Counted from the stretch's first letter, positions 10,094 through 19,967 are shown. The stretch is DNA of 64,000 nt from Pedobacter sp. Leaf176 (GCF_001424305.1 NZ_LMPD01000002.1:626280-690279), one strand, 5' to 3'. The notes: a model not told the origin generated them from the sequence alone. Translations and numbers: made by a program.

Positions 10094-10702
10094 TCAAATC
10101 TGCGAATTAGCAGACACTTTCAAAAAGTGTTTATGCAAATCTAAAACTTTTTCAATGATAGAATGCGCCTCGTCGTTTATGATAAAATGATCGGCCAACT
10201 TAGCTTTATCCCCATCACTCATCTGCTTGTCCATTCTGGCTTTAACTTGTTCTGCTGTAACCATATCGCGTTGCATTACACGATTTATTTTAATATCGAT
10301 TGGGGCAGTGACCAGGATATTGGTATTGCACATTCTATAAGAACCACTTTCGAATAGTAAAGCAGCTTCTTTTAGTGTATATGGAACACTCGCATCAACC
10401 TGCTCTTCCCATGAATCAAAGGCTCTGAAAACCGCAGGATGTACCAAAGCATTCAATTTTTCGAGTTCAGCTTCATTACTAAAAACAATGCCTGCAATGT
10501 ACTTATTATTGAGTTGTCCATTTCCGAAATAACTTTCCTTACCAAAAGTTGATTTTATACCCTCAACTAGCTGTTCATCTTTAGCCATGATTTGCTTGGC
10601 CACAGTATCAGCATAAAAAACAGGTATGCCTAAAACCTCGAAAACCTTGCAAATCGTGGTTTTGCCACTTCCTATCCCGCCTGTTATGCCTACTTTATAC
10701 AT
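10094..10702 (-). CDS. coaE: Dephospho-CoA kinase
   Basis: P-loop GITGGIGSGKTTICKVFEVLGIPVFYAD; KEAALLFESGSY. Confidence 0.93.
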   Translation of the reverse strand: MYKVGITGGIGSGKTTICKVFEVLGIPVFYADTVAKQIMAKDEQLVEGIKSTFGKESYFGNGQLNNKYIAGIVFSNEAELEKLNALVHPAVFRAFDSWEEQVDASVPYTLKEAALLFESGSYRMCNTNILVTAPIDIKINRVMQRDMVTAEQVKARMDKQMSDGDKAKLADHFIINDEAHSIIEKVLDLHKHFLKVSANSQI

Positions 10703-11649
10703 CAGTTTTCAACTACAAAATCAACTTTGGACGGACTTATTTTAACCAGTCTACAATAATCCGGAAACTCGGTTAGCTTTATCGTAAATCTATTATGATG
10801 CAAAACCGACCACTCCTCTGCATCAACCGTAGCTGTAATGAAGTCCTCATTAACCTGCTGAAAATAACTTAAGGCCACCAAAAAGGTAACTTTTACTTTT
10901 TTGGGATATAACCGAATGTTACTATAGTGCCGGTTGTTTATTATCTTCAATGGGATTTCCAGTGTCTTCTCTGTAAATTCATCCACAGGCAATTTAACTT
11001 CAATTGCTGAGGGTAGTATACTTACATTTTTATGCATGCTGTGTTGCATATTAACGCGAACAGTGGTCGTATTCTGAACTTTATCCAGCTTTAAAGTCTC
11101 AGTAGGCAAGGTAGTAATTTTATCCAGCTCCTCTTTCGGCCCGGTAACCATAACATATTTAGGATTCAGTTTTATCTCACTAGCCACGCCATATTGCTTA
11201 ACAAAATCTATTTTTTGATTTAACTTTACGGGAACTTTTTTGACTGTTCGTTTAGTGAAATCAAAATAAAGCGTATCTGGTTTTACGGAGATAACTTTTT
11301 GTGTACTTTCTAATTGTTTGTTTATATTGTATAACTGATCGGAAAAAACAACAAATTCCTTTGTATTCAATTGATTTAAACTTACCGAAATGGATTGCGG
11401 GTTAATCCTTAGTCTCGCAAAAAGCAATTGCCACCCCGTTCCTTCGACCTGCAAATCAACCGTATCTGATTGTAAAGGATGAAATGCGCGCCACTGTGGA
11501 AAATTTTTATATATTAAAACAGTTTTAGCCGTATACACATATTTATTGCTCAAGGCCATAAAAAACCACGAAGCTATAGCCAATAATAAACAAGCCAATA
11601 AACTGAGTACACGCCGTCTCTCTATTTTTGTTAATTTAACAAAGGGCAT
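10702..11649 (-). CDS. YbbR/CdaR-like domain protein
   Basis: Single N-terminal TM followed by YbbR-type repeats (VTGPKEELDKITTLPTETLKLDKV); sits in the conserved Bacteroidota coaE-ybbR-yajC order. Confidence 0.78.
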   Translation of the reverse strand: MPFVKLTKIERRRVLSLLACLLLAIASWFFMALSNKYVYTAKTVLIYKNFPQWRAFHPLQSDTVDLQVEGTGWQLLFARLRINPQSISVSLNQLNTKEFVVFSDQLYNINKQLESTQKVISVKPDTLYFDFTKRTVKKVPVKLNQKIDFVKQYGVASEIKLNPKYVMVTGPKEELDKITTLPTETLKLDKVQNTTTVRVNMQHSMHKNVSILPSAIEVKLPVDEFTEKTLEIPLKIINNRHYSNIRLYPKKVKVTFLVALSYFQQVNEDFITATVDAEEWSVLHHNRFTIKLTEFPDYCRLVKISPSKVDFVVEN

Positions 11650-11679
11650 AATTAAAATAAAATGTCATTTAATCAAATG

Positions 11680-11717
11680 TAGTAAAACAAAAACAGTCTC
11701 GAAAACATTCGAGACTG
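11680..11717 (-). terminator. Intrinsic terminator after yajC
   Basis: CAGTCTCGAA (11694-11703) and TTCGAGACTG (11708-11717), 10-bp perfect stem with 4-nt loop; T-rich tail on the minus strand. Confidence 0.75.
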
Positions 11718-11743
11718 CTCTTTAATACATTCCTTGAATTTGA

Positions 11744-12061
11744 TTATGCTTTGGGCGGAGTTGTTGATGCTTTTGTCGCATCCAGGGAAATTGCAGATTT
11801 ATCGAATCTGATCTTACCCCCACCTTCAGTTTCTATCAGAAAAGTTGTGTCATTTGCACCAACAATTTTACCGTGAATACCCGCTGTAGTCACAATTTTG
11901 TCGCCAATGCCAAGTTCAGCAACTAATTTTTTATGGTCTTTTGCTTTTTTAACCTGCGGACGAATCATAAAAAAATAGAAAACAACCATGATTAATACCA
12001 TAGGTACGATTGTTCCCAACATACCACCGCCTGCTGCTTGTAAGATTACTGTTGATATCAT
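11744..12061 (-). CDS. yajC: Preprotein translocase subunit YajC
   Basis: VFYFFMIRPQVKKAKDHKKLVAELGIGDKIVTTAGIHGKI. Confidence 0.93.
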   Translation of the reverse strand: MISTVILQAAGGGMLGTIVPMVLIMVVFYFFMIRPQVKKAKDHKKLVAELGIGDKIVTTAGIHGKIVGANDTTFLIETEGGGKIRFDKSAISLDATKASTTPPKA

Positions 12062-12098
12062 TTTTATTTATTTGTTTTGAATTAGTTATCATTAATTA

Positions 12099-12118
12099 AT
12101 TGATAATCAATTATCAAT
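12099..12118. repeat. Perfect inverted repeat upstream of yajC
   Basis: ATTGATAA-TCAA-TTATCAAT (8-bp arms). Confidence 0.6.
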
Positions 12119-12122
12119 CGAT

Positions 12123-12581
12123 TTATTTTTTCTCGAGTACCTCACCTACCAGGTGAACTGTACCCGTATTCGGATTTGCATTTGAGGTTACCGTAACCAC
12201 TTTATCCTGCATACCCAATTTACCCTCGCTGTTGAATACCACCTTGATAACTCCCTCTTTACCTGGCAAAATTGGCTCTTTTGGTATTTCCGGAACTGTA
12301 CAACCACAAGTCGCAGTTGCGTTTGAAATAATCAAAGGACTCTTACCCGTATTTCTGAATTTAAATTCGTGCTGAACTTTTTCACCCTGTTCAATTTTTT
12401 CAAAATCATAAATATCTCTTTCGAAAGTAACAACCGCCGCATCAGTAGGTGCGACTTTTGAAGCTGTATTTCCAACAGAAACCGTCGAAGTTTCAGGAGC
12501 ACTATTGTTTGCATTTCGGCAAGCTGTAAACGATAGTACAGCGATTGCAATTATAAATACGCTTTTCATTTTACTCTTCAA
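12123..12581 (-). CDS. DUF1573 domain lipoprotein
   Basis: Lipobox SFTACRN; HEFKFRNTGKSPLIISNATATCGCTVPEIPKEPILPGKEG. Confidence 0.87.
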   Translation of the reverse strand: MKSKMKSVFIIAIAVLSFTACRNANNSAPETSTVSVGNTASKVAPTDAAVVTFERDIYDFEKIEQGEKVQHEFKFRNTGKSPLIISNATATCGCTVPEIPKEPILPGKEGVIKVVFNSEGKLGMQDKVVTVTSNANPNTGTVHLVGEVLEKK

Positions 12582-13521
12582 TTAATCCGCGACCAATTTT
12601 CTTAATTGTATTGGTTTTCTTCAGGTCGCCTAAAATTTTGTCTAAAATACCGTTAATAAACGAATTACTTTTCGGCGTACTGTAATCTTTTGATAACTCT
12701 AAATATTCGTTAATGGTCACTTTTACCGGAATAGATGGAAAATTCAAAAGTTCGCAAATGGCCATTTTCATCAGAATCGTATCCATTAAAGCAATGCGCT
12801 CCGATTCCCAGTTTTTCGTTCTGTCGGCAATCATTTCCTGATATTTTGCATCGTTTTGCAACGTATAAACAAATAAATCCTGAACGAATTTGCTGTCTTC
12901 TACCCAATCTGCACTAATTTCGGTAAGCTTATTTTTAAATGGATCATCCGAAGAAAAGTTCTTCAAAGTTTTAGCCACCATGCCTTTCATCACTTCATGA
13001 TCGACCTGCCAGTTTATGAATTTTTCTTCAAAAACCTGAATAATGGCCTGATTTTTCAAGATAATTTTTCTGAAGATGTATTTAATAATATCTTTTGACG
13101 ACTCTAAACTTTCATTCGGATCTGCGAGGTATTCGGCATATTCTTTAGATGCCTTTAAAGAACTATAAACTGTTTTACGTATTTCAGGATCGAAACCCCA
13201 GTCTACCTTATATTTCTTAATTGCCGATACATATTCCGGATTTTGTTGCATTAAAACACTGAATTTGTTATGCAGCAATTTCATATTCGGATTGATGTCG
13301 TCTGCAGTTTTAATGTACTTGTTTGCACGTTCTGCGGCGTCGTTGGCAGTAAATTCGGTAACTTCTACCATTAGAGAGAGCATCCATATGTACATTTCGT
13401 ATACACTATCGATACTTTGCATTAAAGTTTTGAGGTCGCCTTTAATGTCTTTCTTGTCTGCCATGTGCCAAGCAAAAATGTTTTGCAAAGCTTTAATTCT
13501 TAAGTGCCTTCTATTTAACAT
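12571..13521 (-). CDS. nusB: Transcription antitermination protein NusB, long Bacteroidota form
   Basis: N-terminal LNRRHLRIKALQNIFAW; C-terminal MDTILMKMAICELLNFPSIPVKVTINEYLELSKDYSTPKSNSFINGILDKI. Confidence 0.88.
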   Translation of the reverse strand: MLNRRHLRIKALQNIFAWHMADKKDIKGDLKTLMQSIDSVYEMYIWMLSLMVEVTEFTANDAAERANKYIKTADDINPNMKLLHNKFSVLMQQNPEYVSAIKKYKVDWGFDPEIRKTVYSSLKASKEYAEYLADPNESLESSKDIIKYIFRKIILKNQAIIQVFEEKFINWQVDHEVMKGMVAKTLKNFSSDDPFKNKLTEISADWVEDSKFVQDLFVYTLQNDAKYQEMIADRTKNWESERIALMDTILMKMAICELLNFPSIPVKVTINEYLELSKDYSTPKSNSFINGILDKILGDLKKTNTIKKIGRGLIEE

Positions 13522-13565
13522 GAATGTAAGAACGAGTGTGGTTTATAAACCGGTTAATAAATTAT

Positions 13566-14681
13566 TTAATATGTTGATTTTATCTTTTTAATATCTGCAA
13601 TACGTTTTTCAGCGATACGGTTCGCTGCTATGTTAGTAGGTATTTCTTCTGCTTTACTTAATTTAATTACATTTCTTGTTGCGTCGTAGATATGTTCTGT
13701 AAGTTGCACGGTACGTTTTTTTCCGAAGCCTGTTAATTCTGAATAACATGAAATTAAACCGCCTGCATTAATTAAGTAATCCGGTGCAAAAAGAATTCCT
13801 TTTTTCATCAGCAACTCGCTATCCAAAACTTCGTCTTTAAGCTGATTATTCGCTGAACCCGCAATTATTGCAAATTTCATACGATCGATGGTTTTACTAT
13901 TAACCGTAGCGCCCATAGCGCATGGCGCATATACATCCGCATCCACACCAAAAATCTTTTCCGCGTCGATAGGCTTTGCCTTATACTTACGGGCAACATA
14001 AGTTAACTGCTCCTGATTAATATCGCTGATCAGAACTTCTGCATTTTCCTTTCTGAGCAAAGCAACCAGGTGTTCGCCAACATTGCCAATCCCCTGAACA
14101 ACAACAGTTCTGCCAGCAAGCATATCTGTGCCGAAAACTTCCTTAACACTCGCTTTAATCCCTAAATAAACACCTTGTGCAGTAAAACGAGCAGGATTTC
14201 CTGCACCACCAATCGATTCGGGAACACCTGTAACGTAACTGGTCTCCATTCGAATATATTCCATATCACGCGTGTTTGTACCCATTTCTTCAGCGGTTAT
14301 AAACTCACCATTCAGGTTTTTAATAAACCTGCCATAGCTGCGCATCAGGGATTCTGTCTTATCCTTTCTGGAATCGCCGATAATTACACCTTTTCCTCCA
14401 CCCAGATTTAAGCCGGTAATTGCAGATTTATAAGTCATTCCCCTTGATAAACGCAAAGCATCTTCCAGAGCTTCACCTTCTGTAGAATAACTCCACATAC
14501 GTGTACCACCCAAAGCAGGGCCTAATGTAGTATCGTGAATGGCAATAATTGCTTTTAAACCTGAATCTGCATCATTACAGAAAACCAGCTTTTTATGTCC
14601 GTGAACACTTAGTTGCTCTAAAATGGATGAATCTGCGAAAGAATTTGCTGGCATAATGAACGTTCGGCTAAGCTGCTGCAA
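13566..14681 (-). CDS. Glu/Leu/Phe/Val dehydrogenase family amino acid dehydrogenase
   Basis: GPALGGTRMW, NLGGGKGVIIGD, VQGIGNVGEHL, YAPCAMGATVNS. Confidence 0.9.
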   Translation of the reverse strand: MQQLSRTFIMPANSFADSSILEQLSVHGHKKLVFCNDADSGLKAIIAIHDTTLGPALGGTRMWSYSTEGEALEDALRLSRGMTYKSAITGLNLGGGKGVIIGDSRKDKTESLMRSYGRFIKNLNGEFITAEEMGTNTRDMEYIRMETSYVTGVPESIGGAGNPARFTAQGVYLGIKASVKEVFGTDMLAGRTVVVQGIGNVGEHLVALLRKENAEVLISDINQEQLTYVARKYKAKPIDAEKIFGVDADVYAPCAMGATVNSKTIDRMKFAIIAGSANNQLKDEVLDSELLMKKGILFAPDYLINAGGLISCYSELTGFGKKRTVQLTEHIYDATRNVIKLSKAEEIPTNIAANRIAEKRIADIKKIKSTY

Positions 14682-14748
14682 AATTAAAATAAAAAACCAT
14701 TATTACATGATTTTAACCAAACTATAACAAAATTTGTTGCGCTTTGGC

Positions 14749-14756
14749 TAAGTTTG
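14749..14756 (+). promoter_or_regulatory. -7-like box TAAGTTTG directly upstream of the ABC transporter start
   Basis: Matches TAnnTTTG and ends 6 nt before the likely ATG at 14763. Confidence 0.4.
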
Positions 14757-14762
14757 TATGCT

Positions 14763-16553
14763 ATGAAACACCTGAGTCGCTTAAATAAATACTTTCTTAA
14801 ATATAAATGGTGGATTATTCCTGGAAGTATTTTCGTTGTAATTTCAAATATTTTCGGTGTTATTCCAGCGCAGGTTATCGGTTATGCTTTTGATTTAATT
14901 ACCGAAAACATAGAGATTTACAGCCTTTTCGACGGATTTAGCCGAAAGCAAATTATCTATGATATTTTCAGCAACAGCTTGCTTTATTTTGGATTACTTG
15001 TTATCCTGTTATATATATTACGCGGCTTGTTCTTATTCTTCATGAGGCAAACCATTATTTTAATGTCAAGGCATATTGAATTTGACATGAAGAACGATAT
15101 CTACCAGCACTACCAGAAATTAAGCCTGGGGTTCTACCGCAGAAACAATACAGGTGATTTGATGAACCGGGCAACTGAAGATGTAAACCGGGTTCGAATG
15201 TATGTTGGTCCGGCAATCATGTATACTATAAACACGTTCGTTTTATCTGTACTTATTATCTGGTCAATGTTTGATGTAAATTCTAAACTTGCCATTTACT
15301 GCCTTCTACCACTACCCTTTCTGGTTATCATTATATATTATGTAAATACCTTAATATTTAAAAAGAGCGGAAAAATTCAGGAGCGATTATCAGATCTTTC
15401 GAGTTTTGTTCAGGAACGTTTTTCAGGTATTAGAATTATAAAATCCTACGTTCGCGAAGATTATACCCGAAATACGTTTGAAATACAGAGCAATGAATAT
15501 AAAAGGGATTCGATGAGCCTGGTAAGGGTTTCTGCCCTTTTTTACCCAACCATGTTGTTGTTAATAGGATTGAGTACAATTTTAACAATTTACATTGGAG
15601 GTATCCAGGTAATGAACGGAAGCATTACTGCCGGGAATATCGCAGAATTCATCATTTATATAAACCAGTTGACTTTTCCGGTTACCATGCTCGGCTGGGT
15701 TACATCACTCATCCAGCGTGCTGCTGCTTCACAAAAGAGAATTAATGAATTTTTAGATATTCCTGCAGATATTCAATCGGAAAATAAAGATAAAAAAGTT
15801 CTGGAGGGCAACATCAGATTTGATAATGTGAGTTTTACCTACCCTGATACAGGAATAATGGCCCTTAAAAATGTCAGCTTTGAAATCAATCACGGTGAAT
15901 TTGTAGCCATTATCGGTAAAACAGGTTCTGGAAAATCTACTTTAGCCAACCTCATTATGCGGATGTATGATGTAGAACAGGGCTCAATTAAAGTAGATAG
16001 GGATAACATTAAGTCTTTTAATCTTAAGAACTATCGTGGCCAGATTGGATTTGTTCCACAGGAAGTTTTTCTTTTTTCAGATACAATTAAGAATAATATT
16101 GCTTTCGGTTTAGATGCTGTAACAGATGAAGAGGTTTACGAAGCCGCAAAAAATGCATCAGTTTATGGGAATATTGTTGATTTCGAAGAAAAATTTGAAA
16201 CCATGCTGGGTGAGCGGGGAATTACACTTTCTGGCGGGCAAAAACAACGGGTTTCCATAGCCCGAGCCTTAATTAAATCGCCACGAATTTTGATATTTGA
16301 CGATTGTCTTTCTGCCGTTGATACTAAAACAGAGGAAGAAATCCTCAAAAATCTTGGTAAAATTATGAACGGAAAGACCAGTATTTTAATTGCGCACAGA
16401 ATTTCGACCATTAAAAATGCAGATAAAATTTTGGTACTGGATAATGGAGAACTCATCGAACAAGGTACACATAATGAACTAATTAGTTTAAATGGGAGCT
16501 ACACCGAACTTTATAACAATCAACTTTTAGAAGAAGAGCGTGGAAGTATTTAA
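14763..16553 (+). CDS. ABC exporter, fused TMD-NBD (MsbA/multidrug type)
   Basis: Walker A GKTGSGKSTL, signature LSGGQKQR, Walker B ILIFDDCLS, H-loop AHR. Start set to ATG at 14763 rather than the TTG at 14754. Confidence 0.9.
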   Translation: MKHLSRLNKYFLKYKWWIIPGSIFVVISNIFGVIPAQVIGYAFDLITENIEIYSLFDGFSRKQIIYDIFSNSLLYFGLLVILLYILRGLFLFFMRQTIILMSRHIEFDMKNDIYQHYQKLSLGFYRRNNTGDLMNRATEDVNRVRMYVGPAIMYTINTFVLSVLIIWSMFDVNSKLAIYCLLPLPFLVIIIYYVNTLIFKKSGKIQERLSDLSSFVQERFSGIRIIKSYVREDYTRNTFEIQSNEYKRDSMSLVRVSALFYPTMLLLIGLSTILTIYIGGIQVMNGSITAGNIAEFIIYINQLTFPVTMLGWVTSLIQRAAASQKRINEFLDIPADIQSENKDKKVLEGNIRFDNVSFTYPDTGIMALKNVSFEINHGEFVAIIGKTGSGKSTLANLIMRMYDVEQGSIKVDRDNIKSFNLKNYRGQIGFVPQEVFLFSDTIKNNIAFGLDAVTDEEVYEAAKNASVYGNIVDFEEKFETMLGERGITLSGGQKQRVSIARALIKSPRILIFDDCLSAVDTKTEEEILKNLGKIMNGKTSILIAHRISTIKNADKILVLDNGELIEQGTHNELISLNGSYTELYNNQLLEEERGSI

Positions 16554-16630
16554 AATGTGTTAATTCTATTTTGAACTTTAAATATTTGCTTTATATTTAC
16601 CGAAACCAAAAACCAACATCAATACCAACC

Positions 16631-16954
16631 ATGGGAGAATTCGACAATAAAGAGAGAGAAGAAGTTTTTTCAAAGAAAGTAAGAGCAGGTAAGAGAACTT
16701 ATTTTTTCGATGTGAAGGCCACTCGTTCGGGTGATTATTACTTAACAGTTACCGAGAGCAAGAAAAGATTAGAAGACGGTGTGTTTGTAAAACACAAAAT
16801 CTTTCTGTACAAAGAAGATTTTGAAAAATTTGCAGAAGGCTTAACAGAAACTGTTGAATACATCAAAACGCACCAGGATGTTGTTGAAAAGCGTTATGAA
16901 TACTCTGAAAACGGAGAGCACAGTGCAAAAACAAATGATGATTTTTCTTTTTAA
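16631..16954 (+). CDS. PUR-alpha-like DUF3276 family protein
   Basis: MGEFDNKEREEVFSKKVRAGKRTYFFDVKATRSGDYYLTVTESKK; internal ATG at 16631 chosen. Confidence 0.82.
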   Translation: MGEFDNKEREEVFSKKVRAGKRTYFFDVKATRSGDYYLTVTESKKRLEDGVFVKHKIFLYKEDFEKFAEGLTETVEYIKTHQDVVEKRYEYSENGEHSAKTNDDFSF

Positions 16955-16974
16955 GTAAATTATAATTTCAATCT

Positions 16975-17003
16975 AAGTCCCGATTCCCATCGGGACTTTT
17001 TTT
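16975..17003 (+). terminator. Intrinsic terminator after the DUF3276 gene
   Basis: AAGTCCCGAT-tccc-ATCGGGACTT followed by TTTTT. Confidence 0.85.
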
Positions 17004-17031
17004 ATGTTTAAATTCTTCTAATCCTTTCGAA

Positions 17032-17946
17032 ATGAAAAAAGTCCTATCTACATTGCTAATCATTATTGTTTTTATCTCTTCTTACGCTCAAGAAAAAATT
17101 GATAAAAAACTTCAATTAAAATTAAATGAATTGGTTAAAGGGTTTAATGGCGATGTTGGAATTTACGTTAAAAACCTAAAAACAGGTAAAACTGCATCGG
17201 TAAATGCCGATACAATATTTCCTACGGCCAGTATGATTAAAGTGCCTATAACCTGCGGTATATTTAGTAAAATTGAGAAAGGTGAATTAGATTATCATTC
17301 AGAATTGATGTACTGCGACAGCTTATTATATGCTGGCGAAGATATTTTGGGCTCGTTTAAGGATAGTGAAAAAATCGCTTTGAATAAAGTTTTAATGTTA
17401 ATGATTACAACAAGTGATAATACAGCAAGCTTATGGGCGCAGCTTTTAGCAGGAACAGGAACGGCGATAAACGAAGTAATGGCTAAGAATGGTTTAAAAG
17501 ATACAAGGGTAAACTCACGCATCGCTGGAAGAAAGGATAATCAGAAGAAATATGGCTGGGGCCAGACTACGCCTAGAGAAATGGCCACGCTATTAACCCT
17601 CATCAGAGATGGTAAAATGATTAATCCTGCCGCTTCAGAAAGAATTTACCGAAACCTGATTCGTATTTTCTGGGACACTGAAGCCCTTTCACAAATTCCA
17701 CCAACGGTTCAGGTTGCTTCGAAATCTGGCGCTGTTGATGCCGCCCGTTCTGAAGTTTTATTGGTTAACGCACCTCATGGCGACTATGTTTTCTGTATCA
17801 CCACTAAAAATCAAAAAGATACCTCATGGAATTATAGCAATGAAGGCTGGACAATGATCCGTAAACTTAGTAATTTGTTATGGAGCTATTACGAGCCAAA
17901 TTTCGGATGGAAACAACCAGAAGGCATACAAAAATATTTTAAGTAA
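17032..17946 (+). CDS. Secreted serine hydrolase with class A beta-lactamase fold
   Basis: Signal peptide; SMIK (SxxK), SDN and KSG motifs in the expected order. Confidence 0.82.
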   Translation: MKKVLSTLLIIIVFISSYAQEKIDKKLQLKLNELVKGFNGDVGIYVKNLKTGKTASVNADTIFPTASMIKVPITCGIFSKIEKGELDYHSELMYCDSLLYAGEDILGSFKDSEKIALNKVLMLMITTSDNTASLWAQLLAGTGTAINEVMAKNGLKDTRVNSRIAGRKDNQKKYGWGQTTPREMATLLTLIRDGKMINPAASERIYRNLIRIFWDTEALSQIPPTVQVASKSGAVDAARSEVLLVNAPHGDYVFCITTKNQKDTSWNYSNEGWTMIRKLSNLLWSYYEPNFGWKQPEGIQKYFK

Positions 17947-18405
17947 TTATGCCCTTGCCATGCTTGCAGCAAAAAGCAAGACAAAAAGGAAGTAACAAAT
18001 CATGATTACGATGGTAAATATGCCCCAAAATTTAAACAAAGATTTCATGTTCATCATTGCATCGTCTAAGCTTTCCTGATCCCCATACAACACGCCTCGT
18101 TTACCCTTGTTCGAAAACCTGAACAACAATAAACTTGGATAAAAATACATCAAAGCTAAAACGAGGTAAACGATGGTTACTCCAATAGCGCCTGCGCCTG
18201 CTAGCGGGCCTAACTGTGCAACCATAGCCGGATTTGCTGTTAAAGCCGCCCCTATGCCGAAAGATCCGATAATTAGAAAAGCAGATAAAATAAATCCAAT
18301 TATTGATAAGAACCTTGCCCATTTAGAAATCTCATAAATGTAACTTCTCATCTCTTCGGTAACGATTAGTTTTACTTCCTGGGGTGTTTGTTCTAAGTCT
18401 TCCAT
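17947..18405 (-). CDS. DUF5362-like membrane protein
   Basis: Several hydrophobic segments; EEMRSYIYEISKWARFLSIIGFI, RGVLYGDQESLDDAMMNMKSLFKFWGI. Confidence 0.65.
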   Translation of the reverse strand: MEDLEQTPQEVKLIVTEEMRSYIYEISKWARFLSIIGFILSAFLIIGSFGIGAALTANPAMVAQLGPLAGAGAIGVTIVYLVLALMYFYPSLLLFRFSNKGKRGVLYGDQESLDDAMMNMKSLFKFWGIFTIVIMICYFLFVLLFAASMARA

Positions 18406-18490
18406 GTTTGTAATCTGTAATTTTGGATAAACTTAGATAAAATATCTAGCTGCAACAAATTCCGACCTTTAAATAAACATATTAAAAGCT

Positions 18491-18498
18491 TATCTTTG
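18491..18498 (+). promoter_or_regulatory. Bacteroidota -7 box for ychF
   Basis: TATCTTTGCC, immediately upstream of the heptamer array. Confidence 0.6.
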
Positions 18499-18500
18499 CC

Positions 18501-18594
18501 AAAGGTGAAAGGTGAAAGGTGAAAGGTGAAAGGTGAAAGGTGAAAGGTGAAAGGTGAAAGGTGAAAGGTGAAAGGTGAAAGGTGAAAGGTGAAA
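18501..18594 (+). repeat. Perfect tandem heptamer array (AAAGGTG)x13 plus partial AAA
   Basis: Counted by eye: 91 nt of uninterrupted AAAGGTG units from 18501 to 18591, then AAA. Confidence 0.98.
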
Positions 18595-18618
18595 TCGTAA
18601 ATCGAAATTTAAATATAA

Positions 18619-19719
18619 ATGGCATTACAATGTGGTATTGTTGGTTTACCAAATGTTGGAAAATCAACACTTTTTAACTGTTTATCGAATGCAAAGGCGC
18701 AGGCGGCAAACTTTCCTTTCTGTACAATTGAGCCTAATGTTGGTGTAATCACCGTGCCGGACGATAGGTTAACAAAACTTGCCGAATTGGTTAAGCCTAA
18801 TAAGGTTCAGCCGAACACAATCGAGATTGTCGATATCGCGGGATTAGTAAAAGGTGCATCAAAGGGTGAAGGATTAGGCAACCAGTTTTTAGGAAACATT
18901 CGTGCAACAAATGCTATAATCCACGTTTTGCGTTGCTTTGACGATGGAAATGTAATCCATGTTGATGGTTCTGTCGACCCGATTCGTGACAGGGAAATTA
19001 TAGACACCGAATTACAGCTTAAAGATTTGGATACAGTTGACAAACGCATCCAGAAAGTCGAAAAAATGGCTAAAACCGGTGGTGATAAAGATGCCAAACG
19101 TACTTATGAAATTTTGACCGTCGTAAAATCCCATTTAGAAAGCGGAAAATCTATTCGCACCGCGCCTTTAACCCAGGAAGATTTTGATTTTATTGAAGAT
19201 TTAGGATTGCTTACCCAAAAACCGGTAATGTATGTTTGTAATGTTGATGAGGCATCAGTAATTTCTGGAAATAAATATGTTGACTTAGTGAAAGCTAATG
19301 TTGCTGATGAAAATGCTGAGGTATTAGTCATTTCAGCGAAAATTGAATCAGAGATTGCAGAACTGGACAGTTATGAAGAGCGCCAAGAGTTTTTAGCTGA
19401 TTTAGGTTTAACAGAATCCGGAGTTAATAAATTAATTCGTGCAGCTTATAAATTATTAAATCTTTACACATACTTTACTGCTGGTGTTCAGGAAGTTAGA
19501 GCATGGACAATTACAAAAGGCTTTACTGCCCCACAAGCTGCTGGTGTAATCCACACTGATTTCGAAAAAGGATTTATTCGTGCTGAAGTTATTAAATACA
19601 ACGACTTTGTGTCACTGGGTTCAGAAAATGCCTGTAAGGATGCTGGTAAATTAGGCGTTGAAGGAAAAACTTATGTTGTTGAAGATGGCGACATTATGCA
19701 TTTCAGATTTAATGTGTAA
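18619..19719 (+). CDS. ychF: Redox-regulated ATPase YchF (Obg-family GTPase fold)
   Basis: [43 protein letters not shown]-terminal TGS-like [21 protein letters not shown]. Confidence 0.96.
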   Translation: MALQCGIVGLPNVGKSTLFNCLSNAKAQAANFPFCTIEPNVGVITVPDDRLTKLAELVKPNKVQPNTIEIVDIAGLVKGASKGEGLGNQFLGNIRATNAIIHVLRCFDDGNVIHVDGSVDPIRDREIIDTELQLKDLDTVDKRIQKVEKMAKTGGDKDAKRTYEILTVVKSHLESGKSIRTAPLTQEDFDFIEDLGLLTQKPVMYVCNVDEASVISGNKYVDLVKANVADENAEVLVISAKIESEIAELDSYEERQEFLADLGLTESGVNKLIRAAYKLLNLYTYFTAGVQEVRAWTITKGFTAPQAAGVIHTDFEKGFIRAEVIKYNDFVSLGSENACKDAGKLGVEGKTYVVEDGDIMHFRFNV

Positions 19720-19747
19720 ACGCTGTAAAGAGGCTTAAGAATATGAA

Positions 19748-19774
19748 AGCTACCAGAAATGGTGGCTTTTTTTC
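19748..19774 (+). terminator. Intrinsic terminator after ychF
   Basis: AGCTACCA-gaaa-TGGTGGCT followed by TTTTTT. Confidence 0.8.
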
Positions 19775-19967
19775 TGAAATTATTCACTAAAATCCTTAGC
19801 GACGGAAATACAGAATACCCGGAAATTGAGGAATCTGACCGCATATTTGACAATCTCGATAGACAAAGCAATCCTTAATGCTAATGCTTTGCTGCTGTGG
19901 CACATAGCTCTAATCTTAAGGTTCGGCGAAATGTTATTAATGTAAGAGATTCATTTAAACCCAGTCT

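Noticed and set aside
18501-18594. CRISPR-like array
   Set aside because: Direct 7-bp units with no spacers; a tandem repeat, not CRISPR.
18482-18670. Minus-strand ORF coding for repeated SPFTFHL peptide
   Set aside because: It is the translation of the (AAAGGTG)n array in antisense; no independent coding evidence.
19775-19967. Possible small gene between ychF and the HAD hydrolase
   Set aside because: No ORF with recognisable start context or domain; the 66-aa minus ORF overlaps the terminator and the ychF end.
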